DNA of 64,000 nt from Rhodohalobacter barkolensis (GTDB lineage: Bacteria > Bacteroidota > Rhodothermia > Balneolales > Balneolaceae): NCBI RefSeq assembly GCF_002834295.1, contig NZ_PISP01000002.1:62001-126000 (forward strand), read 5' to 3'. The notes beneath the pieces are model-generated. The model made no database searches, was not told the origin of the DNA, and worked only from the letters and a program-made list of their open reading frames with translations. The position numbers were made by a program, and so were the translations under genes. Positions within the stretch are counted from its first letter, which is position 1. The number at the start of each line of letters is the position of its first letter. This document shows, piece by piece, positions 26,041-35,525 of the stretch.

Positions 26041-26080
26041 AATCCGTGAAATCCAAAAATCCGCTTAATCCGCGGCTCTA
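26041..26080 (-). repeat. Phased GGATT element at the carB stop codon (copy 3), right inverted repeat of the GxxExxY unit
   Basis: On the minus strand it starts at the carB stop: TAGAGCCGCGGATTAAGCGG, then further GGATT words. It matches copy 1 at 11425-11466 in direct orientation and copy 2 at 25543-25577 in inverse orientation. Confidence 0.8.
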
Positions 26081-28906
26081 CTTAGACAAATACAAACTCT
26101 TAAACTCATACGGCTTTTTAAAGTGCTCATCATTAAAGTCCTTCGCGAAGTAGATGCTTTCTCCGGTTGATTTCATCTCCGGCCCCAACTCCTTCTTCAC
26201 TTCCGGGAATTTATCAAATGGGAACACAGGCTCTTTAATGGCCCAGTTCACCAATTTTGACTTCAGGTCGAATTCCTTGAGTTTGGCACCAAGCATCACT
26301 TTTACACCAATGGCCGCTTCGGGAATCTGATTTGCCTTGGCCAGAAACGGAATGGTTCGGGTGGTTCGGGGATTGGCCTCCAGTACATATACTTTATCAT
26401 CCTTCACCGCATACTGTACATTCAGGAACCCAAGAATTTCCATATTTTCTGCGATTTTAAGCTGATGGTCTTCGATCGTTTTGATAACCTCATCACTTAG
26501 AGAGTAGGGAGGTAGAACGGCAGTTGAGTCACCGGAGTGAACACCGGCCGGCTCGATATGCTGCATGATTCCGGCAATATGAAGCTGATCTCCATCGTAC
26601 ACCGAATCCACATCAACCTCTATGGCGTGTTCCAGATACTTATCAATGAGGAAGGCATTTTCCGGATGAGTTTTCAGGATGTTGGCTACATATTTTCGCA
26701 GTTCCTCTTCCTTCACGGCAATCCGCATTCCTTGTCCGCCGAGTACGTAACTTGGCCGGATCAGCACCGGGTAGCCAATTCTTTTAGCAATTTTTATAGC
26801 TTCTTCTACTTCTCTTGCTGTTCCATATTCCGGAAACGGGATATCCAATTTCTTCAGAAATTTGGAGAACTCTCCACGATCTTCTGCAAAGTCGATCATC
26901 GCAAAATCGGTGCCGAAGATTCTGATTCCTTCCTCTACAAATCGTTTTCCGAGTTTTAGGGCCGTTTGTCCTCCCACTTGCAGAATTACTCCTTCCGGTT
27001 TTTCGTGATCGATGATATCCAGAACACGCTCCCAATACACCGGCTCAAAGTAGAGCTTGTCGGCAAAGTCAAAGTCGGTGGATACCGTTTCAGGGTTACA
27101 GTTCACCATGATCGCTTCGTAGCCCATTTCCTTGGTTGCTAAGACAGCATGCGTACAGGAGTAATCGAATTCTATACCCTGCCCAATTCGGTTTGGACCA
27201 CTGCCGAGAATCAGCACTTTCTTGCGATCTGTAACTTCGCTTTCATTCTCTCCTTCGTAAGCGGAATAGTAATAGGGCGTTTGAGCCGGGAATTCAGCCG
27301 CGCAGGTATCCACCATTTTGAAGGATGGTGTAAGCCCGAGCTCTTTTCGTCGGTCCCGAACTTTTTTGTCGTTTACTTTTTCCCCGCTTTTGCTAAGCAG
27401 GTAAGCGATCTGCGAATCGGAGAAACCGGCCTGCTTCAATTCAAAGAAATCCTCTTTGGAGATCTCTTTCAATGCTTGCCCTTCGGTTCGGTTTTCCAGC
27501 GAAACCATATAACGGATCTGTTGCAGGAACCACGCGTCTACTTTGGTGATGTCTGCGATCTCTTCTACGGAGGCACCCAGCTTAAAAGCATTTCGAATCT
27601 GCATAGAACGATCCCAATATGGTTTTAACAAACGCTCACGAACCGTTTTTCGGTCGAAATCTTCATAGCCGTCAGCTCCCAAGCCATCTCGACCCACTTC
27701 CAGGGATTGCCATGCTTTGTTCAGCGCTTCAGGGAAATTTCTCCCGATCGACATCACTTCACCCACAGCTTTCATTTGTGTGGTCAATTCTTCATCTACA
27801 CCGGGGAATTTGTCGAAGTTGAAACGCGGTATTTTACAGACCACATAATCAATACTCGGTTCAAAACAAGCTGAAGTGGTTCCCGTGATTTGATTCTTAA
27901 GTTCGTCGAGCGTGTAACCGACGGCAAGTTTGGTTGCTACTTTTGCGATCGGATAACCGGTCGCTTTGGACGCAAGCGCTGATGAGCGACTCACTCGCGG
28001 GTTGATCTCGATCGCTACCAATCGGTCTGATCCCGGTTCCATCGCAAACTGCACGTTACATCCTCCGGCAAAGGTCCCGATACTGCGCATCATCTTGATG
28101 GCGGCATCACGCATGTTTTGCAGTTGTTTGTCGCTGAGCGTCTGTGTCGGAGCAACAGTTACAGAATCTCCGGTGTGAACACCCATCGGATCCATATTCT
28201 CAATGGAGCAGATGATGATCACATTGTCGTTTGCATCACGCAGCAGCTCCAGCTCGTACTCCTTCCACCCAAAAATGGATTCCTCGATCAGCACCTGGTG
28301 CACCGGACTCATTTCCAGTCCGCGCAGCACCTTTCGTTCAAATTCATCTTCATTCCAGACGATTCCGCCTCCGGCGCCACCCATGGTGAATGACGGACGG
28401 ATTACGATCGGCAAACCACCCAACTCCTCTTTAATCTCCTTTGCATCCAGCAGAGACTGAGCCGTTCGGCTTTTACACTGCTCAATGCCAATCTCTTCCA
28501 TTTTGTCGCGAAATAACTGGCGATCCTCGGTCAGCTCTACCGCATCAATATCCACTCCAATGATTTGAATATTGTTCTCTTTCCAGAAATTCACCTTTTC
28601 AAGGTCACGGCAGAGGTTTAAGCCGGTTTGACCACCCATGGTTGGCAGAACAGCATCGGGATTCTCTTTGGCTACAATTTCCCGGATGGAATCAGTAGTC
28701 ATGGGTAACATGTAGACCGCATCGGCCATAATCGGATCTGTCATGATGGTAGCCGGATTCGAGTTGATGAGTACAATCTCGTATCCCTCTTCCTGAAGAG
28801 AGCGGCAAGCCTGGGAGCCTGAGTAGTCAAATTCACAAGCCTGGCCAATTACAATAGGTCCTGAACCAATGATCAAAATTTTGTTGATGTCGTCGCGTCT
28901 GGGCAT
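26078..28906 (-). CDS. carB: Carbamoyl-phosphate synthase large subunit, without the C-terminal allosteric domain
   Basis: Makes carbamoyl phosphate from bicarbonate, ammonia (from CarA) and two ATP, for pyrimidines and arginine. Both ATP-grasp halves are present: the first starts [19 protein letters not shown], the second [19 protein letters not shown], with the oligomerisation domain between. The protein has 942 residues and stops soon after the second synthetase domain ([11 protein letters not shown]); the roughly 130-residue MGS-like domain that binds UMP, IMP and ornithine in the E. coli enzyme is missing. The stop is clean and no remnant of that domain lies downstream, so this is a real short form; related lengths are known in Bacteroidetes. 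It lies 99 bases after carA in the same direction. Confidence 0.95.
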   Translation of the reverse strand: MPRRDDINKILIIGSGPIVIGQACEFDYSGSQACRSLQEEGYEIVLINSNPATIMTDPIMADAVYMLPMTTDSIREIVAKENPDAVLPTMGGQTGLNLCRDLEKVNFWKENNIQIIGVDIDAVELTEDRQLFRDKMEEIGIEQCKSRTAQSLLDAKEIKEELGGLPIVIRPSFTMGGAGGGIVWNEDEFERKVLRGLEMSPVHQVLIEESIFGWKEYELELLRDANDNVIIICSIENMDPMGVHTGDSVTVAPTQTLSDKQLQNMRDAAIKMMRSIGTFAGGCNVQFAMEPGSDRLVAIEINPRVSRSSALASKATGYPIAKVATKLAVGYTLDELKNQITGTTSACFEPSIDYVVCKIPRFNFDKFPGVDEELTTQMKAVGEVMSIGRNFPEALNKAWQSLEVGRDGLGADGYEDFDRKTVRERLLKPYWDRSMQIRNAFKLGASVEEIADITKVDAWFLQQIRYMVSLENRTEGQALKEISKEDFFELKQAGFSDSQIAYLLSKSGEKVNDKKVRDRRKELGLTPSFKMVDTCAAEFPAQTPYYYSAYEGENESEVTDRKKVLILGSGPNRIGQGIEFDYSCTHAVLATKEMGYEAIMVNCNPETVSTDFDFADKLYFEPVYWERVLDIIDHEKPEGVILQVGGQTALKLGKRFVEEGIRIFGTDFAMIDFAEDRGEFSKFLKKLDIPFPEYGTAREVEEAIKIAKRIGYPVLIRPSYVLGGQGMRIAVKEEELRKYVANILKTHPENAFLIDKYLEHAIEVDVDSVYDGDQLHIAGIMQHIEPAGVHSGDSTAVLPPYSLSDEVIKTIEDHQLKIAENMEILGFLNVQYAVKDDKVYVLEANPRTTRTIPFLAKANQIPEAAIGVKVMLGAKLKEFDLKSKLVNWAIKEPVFPFDKFPEVKKELGPEMKSTGESIYFAKDFNDEHFKKPYEFKSLYLSK

Positions 28907-28970
28907 TTTTCGAGGTTTTTTGTAGTCGTTTTAAAAAATGTTAGTTGGTGGTTTTTCAGCTGTAGGAATC

Positions 28971-29005
28971 TTTAGATCTCAAATCTCAAGACTCAGATCT
29001 CACAT
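28971..29005 (-). repeat. Short TGAGA-type tandem repeat right after the carA stop codon
   Basis: On the minus strand the carA TAG is followed at once by ATGTGAGATCTGAGTCTTGA and two further TGAGAT words, an imperfect tandem of 7-10 base units. It has low sequence complexity and no coding potential. Its position, directly at a stop codon, parallels the GGATT elements. Confidence 0.6.
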
Positions 29006-30115
29006 CTATTTCTGTTCTTTCATCATGTCGATAAACTGATCGAACAGATACGCTGAGTCATGCGGACCGGGCGATGCTTCGGGGTGATACTGAACCGAAA
29101 ATCCCGGGAAGTTTTTGAACTTCAACCCTTCGATAGTTCCGTCATTCAGGTTGATGTGAGTTACTTCTGCAACCTTTTCATCCAGCGAATCCTCATCTAC
29201 GGCAAATCCGTGGTTCTGGGTTGAAATTTCCACAAGACCGGTTTTCAGATTTTTTACGGGCTGATTGGCTCCGCGGTGTCCCACAAACATTTTGGTTGTT
29301 TTAAGGCCTTCACTGAGGGCCATCAATTGATGGCCAAGACAGATTCCAAACATCGGCTTGCCGGATTCCTTCGCATAATTCACAGCTTCCATTGCATATT
29401 CTGCAGTGGCGGTTGGGTCGCCGGGACCGTTACTGAAAAAGTAACCGTCTGCTTCCCAGGCTTTGATCTCTTCGAGTGGAGTTTTAGCCGGAAAAACCCG
29501 CAGGGTGCAGCCGCGTTGATTCAAATTATTGATGATGTTCTGTTTAATTCCATAATCAAAAGCGGCTACTCTGAAGTCATCTTTACCATTTACGGTTTGA
29601 GCTTCGGATCGGGTAACTTTTGTTGCCAGCTCCAGGCCTTCCATGTCGTCCCAGTCTTTAGCCATCCGGACAAGTTTTTCGTCATCCATTTCCGTGCTGG
29701 AGATTACCGCATTCATTACACCTTTTTCCCGTACATGGCGGACCAGTTTGCGGGTGTCGACTCCGCTGATGCCGGTAATTTTATTGTCTTCAAGGTACTC
29801 CTGAAGGCTTCGGTCGGCCATCGGGTTACTGTATTCATCAGAAAAAGCGCGGCAAATTATACCTGCAACCATCACCTTGCGGGCTTCATCATCCCGCGGC
29901 TGGGTCCCGTAGTTTCCAATGTGCGGGTAGGTCATCATCATCAACTGACCGTAGTAGCTCGGGTCGGTGAAAATTTCCTGATAGCCGGTCATACTGGTGT
30001 TAAAGCAGAGCTCACCGCCTGTGGTTCCAATATGTCCCACTGCACGACCCTTAACAACGGTTCCATCGGAGAGTGCAAGTTTTGCAGGTGTAGTATTAGG
30101 CATAACTGGAGTCAT
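29006..30115 (-). CDS. carA: Carbamoyl-phosphate synthase small subunit (glutaminase)
   Basis: Class I glutamine amidotransferase subunit that feeds ammonia to CarB. The N-terminal domain begins LALSDGTVVKGRAVGHIGTT and has FNTSMTGYQEIFTDPSY. The C-terminal amidotransferase domain has the nucleophile cysteine in MFGICLGHQLMAL and the His/Glu pair in VQYHPEASPGP. 369 residues, normal length. Together with carB, and with pyrR-pyrB at 54.3-55.8 kb, it covers the first two steps of pyrimidine synthesis. The ATG at 30115 is followed by a second in-frame ATG five codons later; either may be used. Confidence 0.96.
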   Translation of the reverse strand: MTPVMPNTTPAKLALSDGTVVKGRAVGHIGTTGGELCFNTSMTGYQEIFTDPSYYGQLMMMTYPHIGNYGTQPRDDEARKVMVAGIICRAFSDEYSNPMADRSLQEYLEDNKITGISGVDTRKLVRHVREKGVMNAVISSTEMDDEKLVRMAKDWDDMEGLELATKVTRSEAQTVNGKDDFRVAAFDYGIKQNIINNLNQRGCTLRVFPAKTPLEEIKAWEADGYFFSNGPGDPTATAEYAMEAVNYAKESGKPMFGICLGHQLMALSEGLKTTKMFVGHRGANQPVKNLKTGLVEISTQNHGFAVDEDSLDEKVAEVTHINLNDGTIEGLKFKNFPGFSVQYHPEASPGPHDSAYLFDQFIDMMKEQK

Positions 30116-30423
30116 ATCTGAATTGAGTTAGAGGTCTTTTTCGAGGATTCGAAGATAATATTTTGGGGTTTCAAGAACTTTGAAACGGGAAGAGAAAACT
30201 GAAACTGGCGGGCCAAAAAAAATCCGACAACGGAAACCGCGTCGGATTTGTGATAAGAAATTTCGTATGTGCAGATGGTCGGATTTGGCGAATTCATCAG
30301 CTCTGTTTCAAGGTTTCGATAAGGTAAGAATACAGGCTAAAAGTTGAAAGGATTTTTTATGATTTATAAGATTAAATAAATGTCTGCTCAAATTTAGAGA
30401 CTACCTATGAGGGAAAGTATATT
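30116..30423. other. Intergenic region upstream of carA
   Basis: About 308 bases between the AbgT transporter gene and carA, both on the minus strand. It holds one strong terminator hairpin (30213-30249) and a second copy of its 5' arm at 30278-30289. No gene seen. The promoter of carA is probably here but I could not assign it. Confidence 0.6.
30213..30249 (-). terminator. Rho-independent terminator between the AbgT gene and carA (possible leader attenuator)
   Basis: Minus strand: AAATCCGAC, a 12-base loop, GTCGGATTT, then further T (eight in all). It is 175 bases after the transporter stop and about 100 bases before the carA start. The 5' arm sequence AAATCCGAC also occurs about 50 bases earlier (30278-30289), so the 3' arm has two possible partners. 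Confidence 0.75.
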
Positions 30424-32136
30424 TTAATTACCGTTTCCAACTGCTCCTTCAATCATGTAGTAAATCTCTTCTCCCGGTCCGACGGGGATTCCAAGTCCGA
30501 ATACCATAACATAAAATAGTATGATCCAGCCGATTAAAAAGAAAATACTATAGGGCAACATCATGGCTATTATAGTTCCGATACCGAGATCTTTATCGTA
30601 TTTGTTGGCAAAAGCCAAGATTAGTCCGAAATAACTCATCATCGGAGTGATGATATTAGTGACTGAGTCACCAATTCGGTAGGCTGCCTGAATCACCTCC
30701 GGTGTATATCCAATCAGCATCAGCATGGGCACGAAGATAGGAGCTGTTACCGCCCACTGTGCAGAAGCGGAACCTAGCATCAGGTTGACCGAGCCGGAGA
30801 CCAGGATGAATCCTATAAAAATAATCGGCCCGGTTGCTCCCATGCTTTGAAGAAACTCGGCACCTTTCACTGCGAAAATCTGCCCCAGGTTACTCCATCC
30901 GAAATAAGCCACAAACTGAGCAGCAAAAAAGACGATCACAATATAGAGCCCAAGAGTGGACATTGCGTTCGACATTCCTTTAATGATATCGCGATCAGAC
31001 TCCATGGTACCTACAAGCTTTCCATATACAAAACCAGGAATGAGGAAGCAGATAAAAATAAATGCCACTACACCACGAAGGAATGGAGAGTCTTTCCAAT
31101 CACCGGTTTCGGGGTTTCTTAAAACACCGTTTTCCGGAACGATTGTGAGCGCCAAAATACCAAACATAATAACAATGGAGACTCCGGTCCATTTAAGCGC
31201 ACGGATCTCTTTTTCAGTCAATGGGTCCATGGAGGCTTCGTCGGAGAGATCTTCCATCGCCATGCTTTCGTCGTACTCGCCAAGTTTCGGCTCAACAATC
31301 CGGAGTGTAACAAATGCACCGAGAGCTGTAATCATGAAAGTACTTACAAACATGAAGTAGTAGTTTGCTGTGGCAACCACTACATAGTCGGGATCGATCA
31401 GGTTGGCAGCTTCCTGGGTCAATCCGGCTAAAAGCGGGTCAATGGTTCCGAGAAGTAGGTTGGCACTGTAACCGCCCGAAACACAGGCAAATGCACAGGC
31501 AAGACCTGCCATTGGGTGACGTCCCATGGAGTGAAAAATGACTGCGGAGAGAGGTACAAGTACCACGTAACCCATCTCTGAAGCTGTATTTGATATCACG
31601 GCGGAGAAACAGATTGCGATTGTTACCAGGTTTTTCGGGGTAACAATAAATCGATAGATTCTTTTAGGGATGGCTGTAATGCCGGATCCGATATCGCCTT
31701 CCGGTTTAAATGAGGCGGCTTTAAGAACAATTCCTCGAATTACGGCGCTTATCAGTCCTGAATGCTCAGCAACGCCGACTCCCAACAGAGCTACCAGTAC
31801 AACACCGAGAGGTGCAAAACCTGTAAAGTTGGAGACCATATTTGTGATGATCATTCGAAGACCTTCGGCATTCAGCAAGCTAACCGGCCGGATGATGCCA
31901 TCCGGTGCTCGTCCGCCGGAACCTTCAGGCCGTGGATCGGCTGCACTCCAGTCCATCCATTCTGCAAATCCACTGAGCAATACTACGCCAAATGCAAAAA
32001 GCGCAAAGAGTGTAACGGGGTGAGGAAGTAGATTCCCGAGCCACTCAACAAAATCGAGAAAACGGGTAAAGAGGGATCTCTTCTCCGAATTTTGTTCCGG
32101 TACATTAGGATCGTCAGTTTTTGGATATTCACTCAT
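30424..32136 (-). CDS. AbgT-family transporter (p-aminobenzoyl-glutamate / antimetabolite exporter family)
   Basis: A 570-residue polytopic inner-membrane protein of the AbgT family (AbgT, MtrF, YdaH). The family start is seen as FLDFVEWLGNLLPHPVTLFALF, followed by many hydrophobic helices and the conserved segments GFAPLGVVLVALLGVGVAEH, SNTASEMGYVVLVPL and SASAQWAVTAPIFVPMLMLI. Members import p-aminobenzoyl-glutamate or export sulfonamides and related compounds; which applies here cannot be read from the sequence. A short acidic/polar N-terminal tail precedes the first helix. A small membrane protein gene lies 37 bases upstream on the same strand. Confidence 0.92.
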   Translation of the reverse strand: MSEYPKTDDPNVPEQNSEKRSLFTRFLDFVEWLGNLLPHPVTLFALFAFGVVLLSGFAEWMDWSAADPRPEGSGGRAPDGIIRPVSLLNAEGLRMIITNMVSNFTGFAPLGVVLVALLGVGVAEHSGLISAVIRGIVLKAASFKPEGDIGSGITAIPKRIYRFIVTPKNLVTIAICFSAVISNTASEMGYVVLVPLSAVIFHSMGRHPMAGLACAFACVSGGYSANLLLGTIDPLLAGLTQEAANLIDPDYVVVATANYYFMFVSTFMITALGAFVTLRIVEPKLGEYDESMAMEDLSDEASMDPLTEKEIRALKWTGVSIVIMFGILALTIVPENGVLRNPETGDWKDSPFLRGVVAFIFICFLIPGFVYGKLVGTMESDRDIIKGMSNAMSTLGLYIVIVFFAAQFVAYFGWSNLGQIFAVKGAEFLQSMGATGPIIFIGFILVSGSVNLMLGSASAQWAVTAPIFVPMLMLIGYTPEVIQAAYRIGDSVTNIITPMMSYFGLILAFANKYDKDLGIGTIIAMMLPYSIFFLIGWIILFYVMVFGLGIPVGPGEEIYYMIEGAVGNGN

Positions 32137-32173
32137 AAAGCTAAGAGATGTCTAAGGTTTGATTTTTTGCAGA

Positions 32174-32527
32174 TCAGTAGGCAGTAAGCTCCGGTTTAAA
32201 AGCTGCCTTAAATAGAAATCCTGTTGACGCAGCAACGGCTCCCATCAAGCCGCCTACTACAAATGTGATAATCAATACATTTTCAGGTGTATTCACTTGC
32301 AGCATAGTGGCGATTCGGTTAGAAAGGATACCCTCGTTCATTACATGGATGTAAAATGCTTGTATAAACCACGCTGAGCCAACTCCCGAAAAACCAATTA
32401 AAAAGGCGTGGACCCATCGGTCGAGCATCCAGGCGCCAATAATAAAAGCAGGTAAAACTCCTGCCCACCAAGGAAGGAATAGGTTCAAAACCCAGGTTAG
32501 AATAAAAATGATAAAAAATGAGAGCAT
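32174..32527 (-). CDS. Small integral membrane protein of unknown function
   Basis: A 117-residue protein with three or four membrane helices (about residues 2-20, 22-40, 45-64 and 83-108), separated by short loops, and a polar C-terminus (FKPELTAY). I do not recognise the family. It lies directly upstream of the AbgT transporter in the same direction with a 37-base gap, so the two are probably co-transcribed and may work together. The length and consistent hydrophobic pattern support a real gene. Confidence 0.75.
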   Translation of the reverse strand: MLSFFIIFILTWVLNLFLPWWAGVLPAFIIGAWMLDRWVHAFLIGFSGVGSAWFIQAFYIHVMNEGILSNRIATMLQVNTPENVLIITFVVGGLMGAVAASTGFLFKAAFKPELTAY

Positions 32528-32802
32528 GCGAACAACTCAGGTTTGATTGTGCAAGGTTGGAGTATAGCAGTTTAAAGATTAAACCGAAATAAAAAGGAGT
32601 GCCGCCATTGTTTTGGCGCAACGGGAATTAAAATAATAGATAAAAACTTTTAAAAAAGCGTTTTTCTTACGATTAAATACGAATCAAAGGCGCAGAACTT
32701 ACGGTCTCAATTTTGATCTGATAGCGATTATTCTGATCTTTCAGCTCATAATTTTTTTACGCAAAAAACATATTCACAATCAGAAATTAAGTATACATTA
32801 AC

Positions 32803-34563
32803 ATGGCAAAGGTTGAAGTCGTGATGCCCCAAATGGGTGAATCCGTAATGGAAGGAACCGTTATTGAGTGGGCAAAAAAAGTAGGGGACAAGGTAGAAGT
32901 AGATGAAACTCTTCTTGAAATTGCAACAGACAAGGTTGATACCGAAGTCCCATCCCCAGAGGCAGGAGTACTTGTAGAAATTTTAGTTGAAGCCGATGAA
33001 ACGGTGGAAGTAGGCCAGCCTATTGCTATAATAGACACTGATGGTGACGCTTCCGCCTCCTCCTCTGATGACTCGGGAGATGACGAGAAAGAAGAGGACT
33101 CTGCTGAGGAAGAACCGCAAGAACAAGAAGTGGAAGCTGCTCCGGAAGCATCAGAACCACAGCCGGATTCAGGATCAGACGGTGGAGATGAGGGTGAACG
33201 CATTGAAGTGGTTATGCCACAGATGGGTGAGTCTGTAATGGAAGGAGAAGTGATCGAGTGGCTGAAAAGCGTGGGCGACACCGTAGAGGTGGATGAACCG
33301 CTGCTTGAAATTGCCACTGATAAAGTGGATACCGAAGTACCCTCTCCCGAAGGCGGTACACTTGTGGAAATTTTAGTTGAAGCCGGCGACACGGTGGAAG
33401 TGGGTCAGCCCATTGCAATTATTGGTACCGGAAAAGCAGCCTCAGGCGGTTCCTCTGCACCTAAAAAAGAGTCTAAACCAAAAGCTGGAGAGAAAAAAGC
33501 GGAAGCACAGGACAAGGATGACGCAGAGCCGGCACCCGCAGCTGCTGAAGGATCAGAGCCTCAACGAATGGGAAGTGACGGTCGTTTCTTCTCACCTCTG
33601 GTTCGATCTATTGCCAAAGAGGAAGGAATTAGCCAGGAAGAACTTGAGTCTATTGAGGGAAGCGGAAAAGATAATCGCGTAACCAAAGACGATGTACTTC
33701 AATATCTTGAAGATCGCAAGGCAGGTAAGGTGAAAGCCCCATCCGCATCGAAAAGCAGCGGATTGACCAAACCGGGAGCGTCTGCATCCGGTAAAAGTTC
33801 CGGTAAGATTTCGGCGGGCGAGCTGAATATCGCCAGTCCGGATGAGAATATTGAAGTGATCAAGATGGACCGTATGCGCAAGATGATTGCAGAACATATG
33901 GTTCGATCCAAGCAGACTTCTGCACACGTAAGTACATTCAGTGATATTGATGTGACCAACATCGTGAACTGGAGAAATGCGAATAAGAAGAAATTTCAGG
34001 AGCAGACAGGAATCAAACTGACCTATACTCCGATCTTTATTGAAGCATTTATTAAAGCAATTGGTGAATTCCCGCTTCTAAACAGTTCCGTCGACGGAGA
34101 TGAAATTATTCTGAAGAAGGATATCAACTTTGGCCTGGCGGTTGCGCTCGGCGAAGGTGGTAAAGGCGGATTGATTGTTCCGGTGATCAAGAAAGCACAG
34201 GACCTGAATCTGATCGGAATTGCTAAAGCGGTTTATGATCTGGCAAGAAAAGCTCGGAATAAAGAATTGAGTCCGGATGACCTGGTTGGTGGCACGATCA
34301 CATTAACCAATTACGGAAGTGTGGGGAACCTGATGGGTACTCCGATTATCAATCAGCCACAAGTGGCCATTCTGGGTACCGGTGTGATTGAAAAACGACC
34401 GGTTGTAATGGAAACCTCGCAAGGGGATATGATCGGAATCCGACATATGATGTATCTGACCATGAGTTACGACCACAGAATTATTGATGGCGCTCACGGC
34501 GGTGCATTTACAACCCGCGTAAAAGAACTGCTCGAAAACTTTGATCCCAATCGGGCAATCTGA
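32803..34563 (+). CDS. 2-oxoacid dehydrogenase E2 component (dihydrolipoyl acyltransferase) with two lipoyl domains
   Basis: Acyltransferase core of a 2-oxoacid dehydrogenase complex. There are two N-terminal lipoyl domains with lipoylated lysines at K44 and K174 in identical TDKVDTEVPSPE contexts, exactly 130 residues apart, joined by an acidic Ser/Glu/Asp-rich linker. A peripheral-subunit-binding domain (FFSPLVRSIAKEEGISQEEL, about 264-310) and a catalytic domain with the active-site SYDHRIIDGAHGG near residue 555 follow. 586 residues. The substrate (2-oxoglutarate, branched-chain or pyruvate) is not clear from sequence; this subgroup in Bacteroidetes is often annotated as branched-chain or 2-oxoglutarate. 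E1 and E3 genes are not adjacent. A strong terminator follows. Confidence 0.92.
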   Translation: MAKVEVVMPQMGESVMEGTVIEWAKKVGDKVEVDETLLEIATDKVDTEVPSPEAGVLVEILVEADETVEVGQPIAIIDTDGDASASSSDDSGDDEKEEDSAEEEPQEQEVEAAPEASEPQPDSGSDGGDEGERIEVVMPQMGESVMEGEVIEWLKSVGDTVEVDEPLLEIATDKVDTEVPSPEGGTLVEILVEAGDTVEVGQPIAIIGTGKAASGGSSAPKKESKPKAGEKKAEAQDKDDAEPAPAAAEGSEPQRMGSDGRFFSPLVRSIAKEEGISQEELESIEGSGKDNRVTKDDVLQYLEDRKAGKVKAPSASKSSGLTKPGASASGKSSGKISAGELNIASPDENIEVIKMDRMRKMIAEHMVRSKQTSAHVSTFSDIDVTNIVNWRNANKKKFQEQTGIKLTYTPIFIEAFIKAIGEFPLLNSSVDGDEIILKKDINFGLAVALGEGGKGGLIVPVIKKAQDLNLIGIAKAVYDLARKARNKELSPDDLVGGTITLTNYGSVGNLMGTPIINQPQVAILGTGVIEKRPVVMETSQGDMIGIRHMMYLTMSYDHRIIDGAHGGAFTTRVKELLENFDPNRAI

Positions 34564-34594
34564 TTTCGTGTAAAGTAAAATCGTATAATTCTTA

Positions 34595-34626
34595 AAGAAG
34601 CGGCATAAGTGATTGTGCCGCTTCTT
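34595..34626 (+). terminator. Rho-independent terminator after the E2 gene
   Basis: AAGAAGCGGCA and TGCCGCTTCTT form a perfect 11-bp stem with a 10-base loop, followed by TTGTTTAG. It begins 32 bases after the E2 stop and ends 35 bases before panC. Confidence 0.85.
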
Positions 34627-34661
34627 TTGTTTAGTTTAGGAAAAAAATTAACTGAGTTGGA

Positions 34662-35510
34662 ATGGACGTTTGCAAAACTATTGATGAAATCCGGGGTGTA
34701 ATCAAAGCGTATAAGAAAGAGGGGAAAAGTGTTGGATTTGTACCAACAATGGGTGCTTTGCACGAAGGTCATCTCTCTTTGATTCAAATCGCAAAAGAGC
34801 AATCGGATGTGGTAGTTGTTTCAATTTTCGTAAATCCGGAACAATTTGGCCCAAATGAAGATTTTGAAAACTACCCCAGAGAGTTACAGTCTGATCTAGA
34901 TAAATGTGAAAGTGAGGGCGTCGCTGCGGTATTTGCTCCAAATCGGGACGACATTTATGATGAGAAAAAATTCATCCGAATTGAAGTAGATGAGTTGAAT
35001 CGCAATATGTGCGGTGGAAGCCGTCCCGGATTTTTTGAGGGGATTCTTCTGATTGTAAATAAGCTGTTCAATATTGTAGAACCCGATGTAGCTGTTTTTG
35101 GTCAGAAAGATATCCAGCAGTTTCTGATCATCAACCAGATGGTGAAGGAGTTCAATCATGAAGTGAAGCTTTTAATGGCACCGATCAAACGTGCAAATGA
35201 TGGACTGGCACTAAGCAGCCGTAACAAGTACCTGTCAAATGAAGAGCGTGAGATTGCTCCGGGGCTCTATCGGACTTTGACCTATATTGAAAAGCAGATT
35301 CGGGGTGGAGTGGATACTCCAAAACTGCTGTTGGATCATCAGAAGAGCGAGCTTGAAGCAAAAGGTTTTAAAATTGATTATCTTAATGTGTTTGACAAAA
35401 AAACGTTGCAGCCGGCAAAGGTGTTAAAGAAGAGTGAAGAATATATACTTGCCGGCGCCGTTTGGTTGGGTAAAACGCGTTTAATAGATAATTTTTTGAT
35501 TGAATTGTAA
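34662..35510 (+). CDS. panC: Pantothenate synthetase
   Basis: Joins pantoate and beta-alanine with ATP to give pantothenate (the coenzyme A pathway). The family ATP-binding motif VPTMGALHEGHLSLI is at residues 27-41, followed by VSIFVNPEQFGPNEDFENYP, FGQKDIQQF and ANDGLALSSRNKYL. 282 residues, normal. The start is the ATG at 34662, preceded by GTTGGA. panD follows after 15 bases, so beta-alanine supply and its use are encoded together. Confidence 0.96.
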   Translation: MDVCKTIDEIRGVIKAYKKEGKSVGFVPTMGALHEGHLSLIQIAKEQSDVVVVSIFVNPEQFGPNEDFENYPRELQSDLDKCESEGVAAVFAPNRDDIYDEKKFIRIEVDELNRNMCGGSRPGFFEGILLIVNKLFNIVEPDVAVFGQKDIQQFLIINQMVKEFNHEVKLLMAPIKRANDGLALSSRNKYLSNEEREIAPGLYRTLTYIEKQIRGGVDTPKLLLDHQKSELEAKGFKIDYLNVFDKKTLQPAKVLKKSEEYILAGAVWLGKTRLIDNFLIEL

Positions 35511-35525
35511 GAAGTAAAATCCGTT

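Noticed and set aside
26078-26080. CarB truncated by a frameshift or nonsense mutation
   Set aside because: The 100 or so bases after the stop encode no piece of an MGS domain in any frame, and short CarB proteins are known in related bacteria.
29276-30121. A 281-codon open frame on the plus strand opposite carA
   Set aside because: Antisense shadow of a well-conserved gene; no recognisable motif and no ribosome site.
32787-33392. Long serine-rich open frame on the minus strand opposite the lipoyl domains
   Set aside because: It is the antisense of the Glu/Asp-rich E2 coding region; composition is fully explained by that and no domain is visible.
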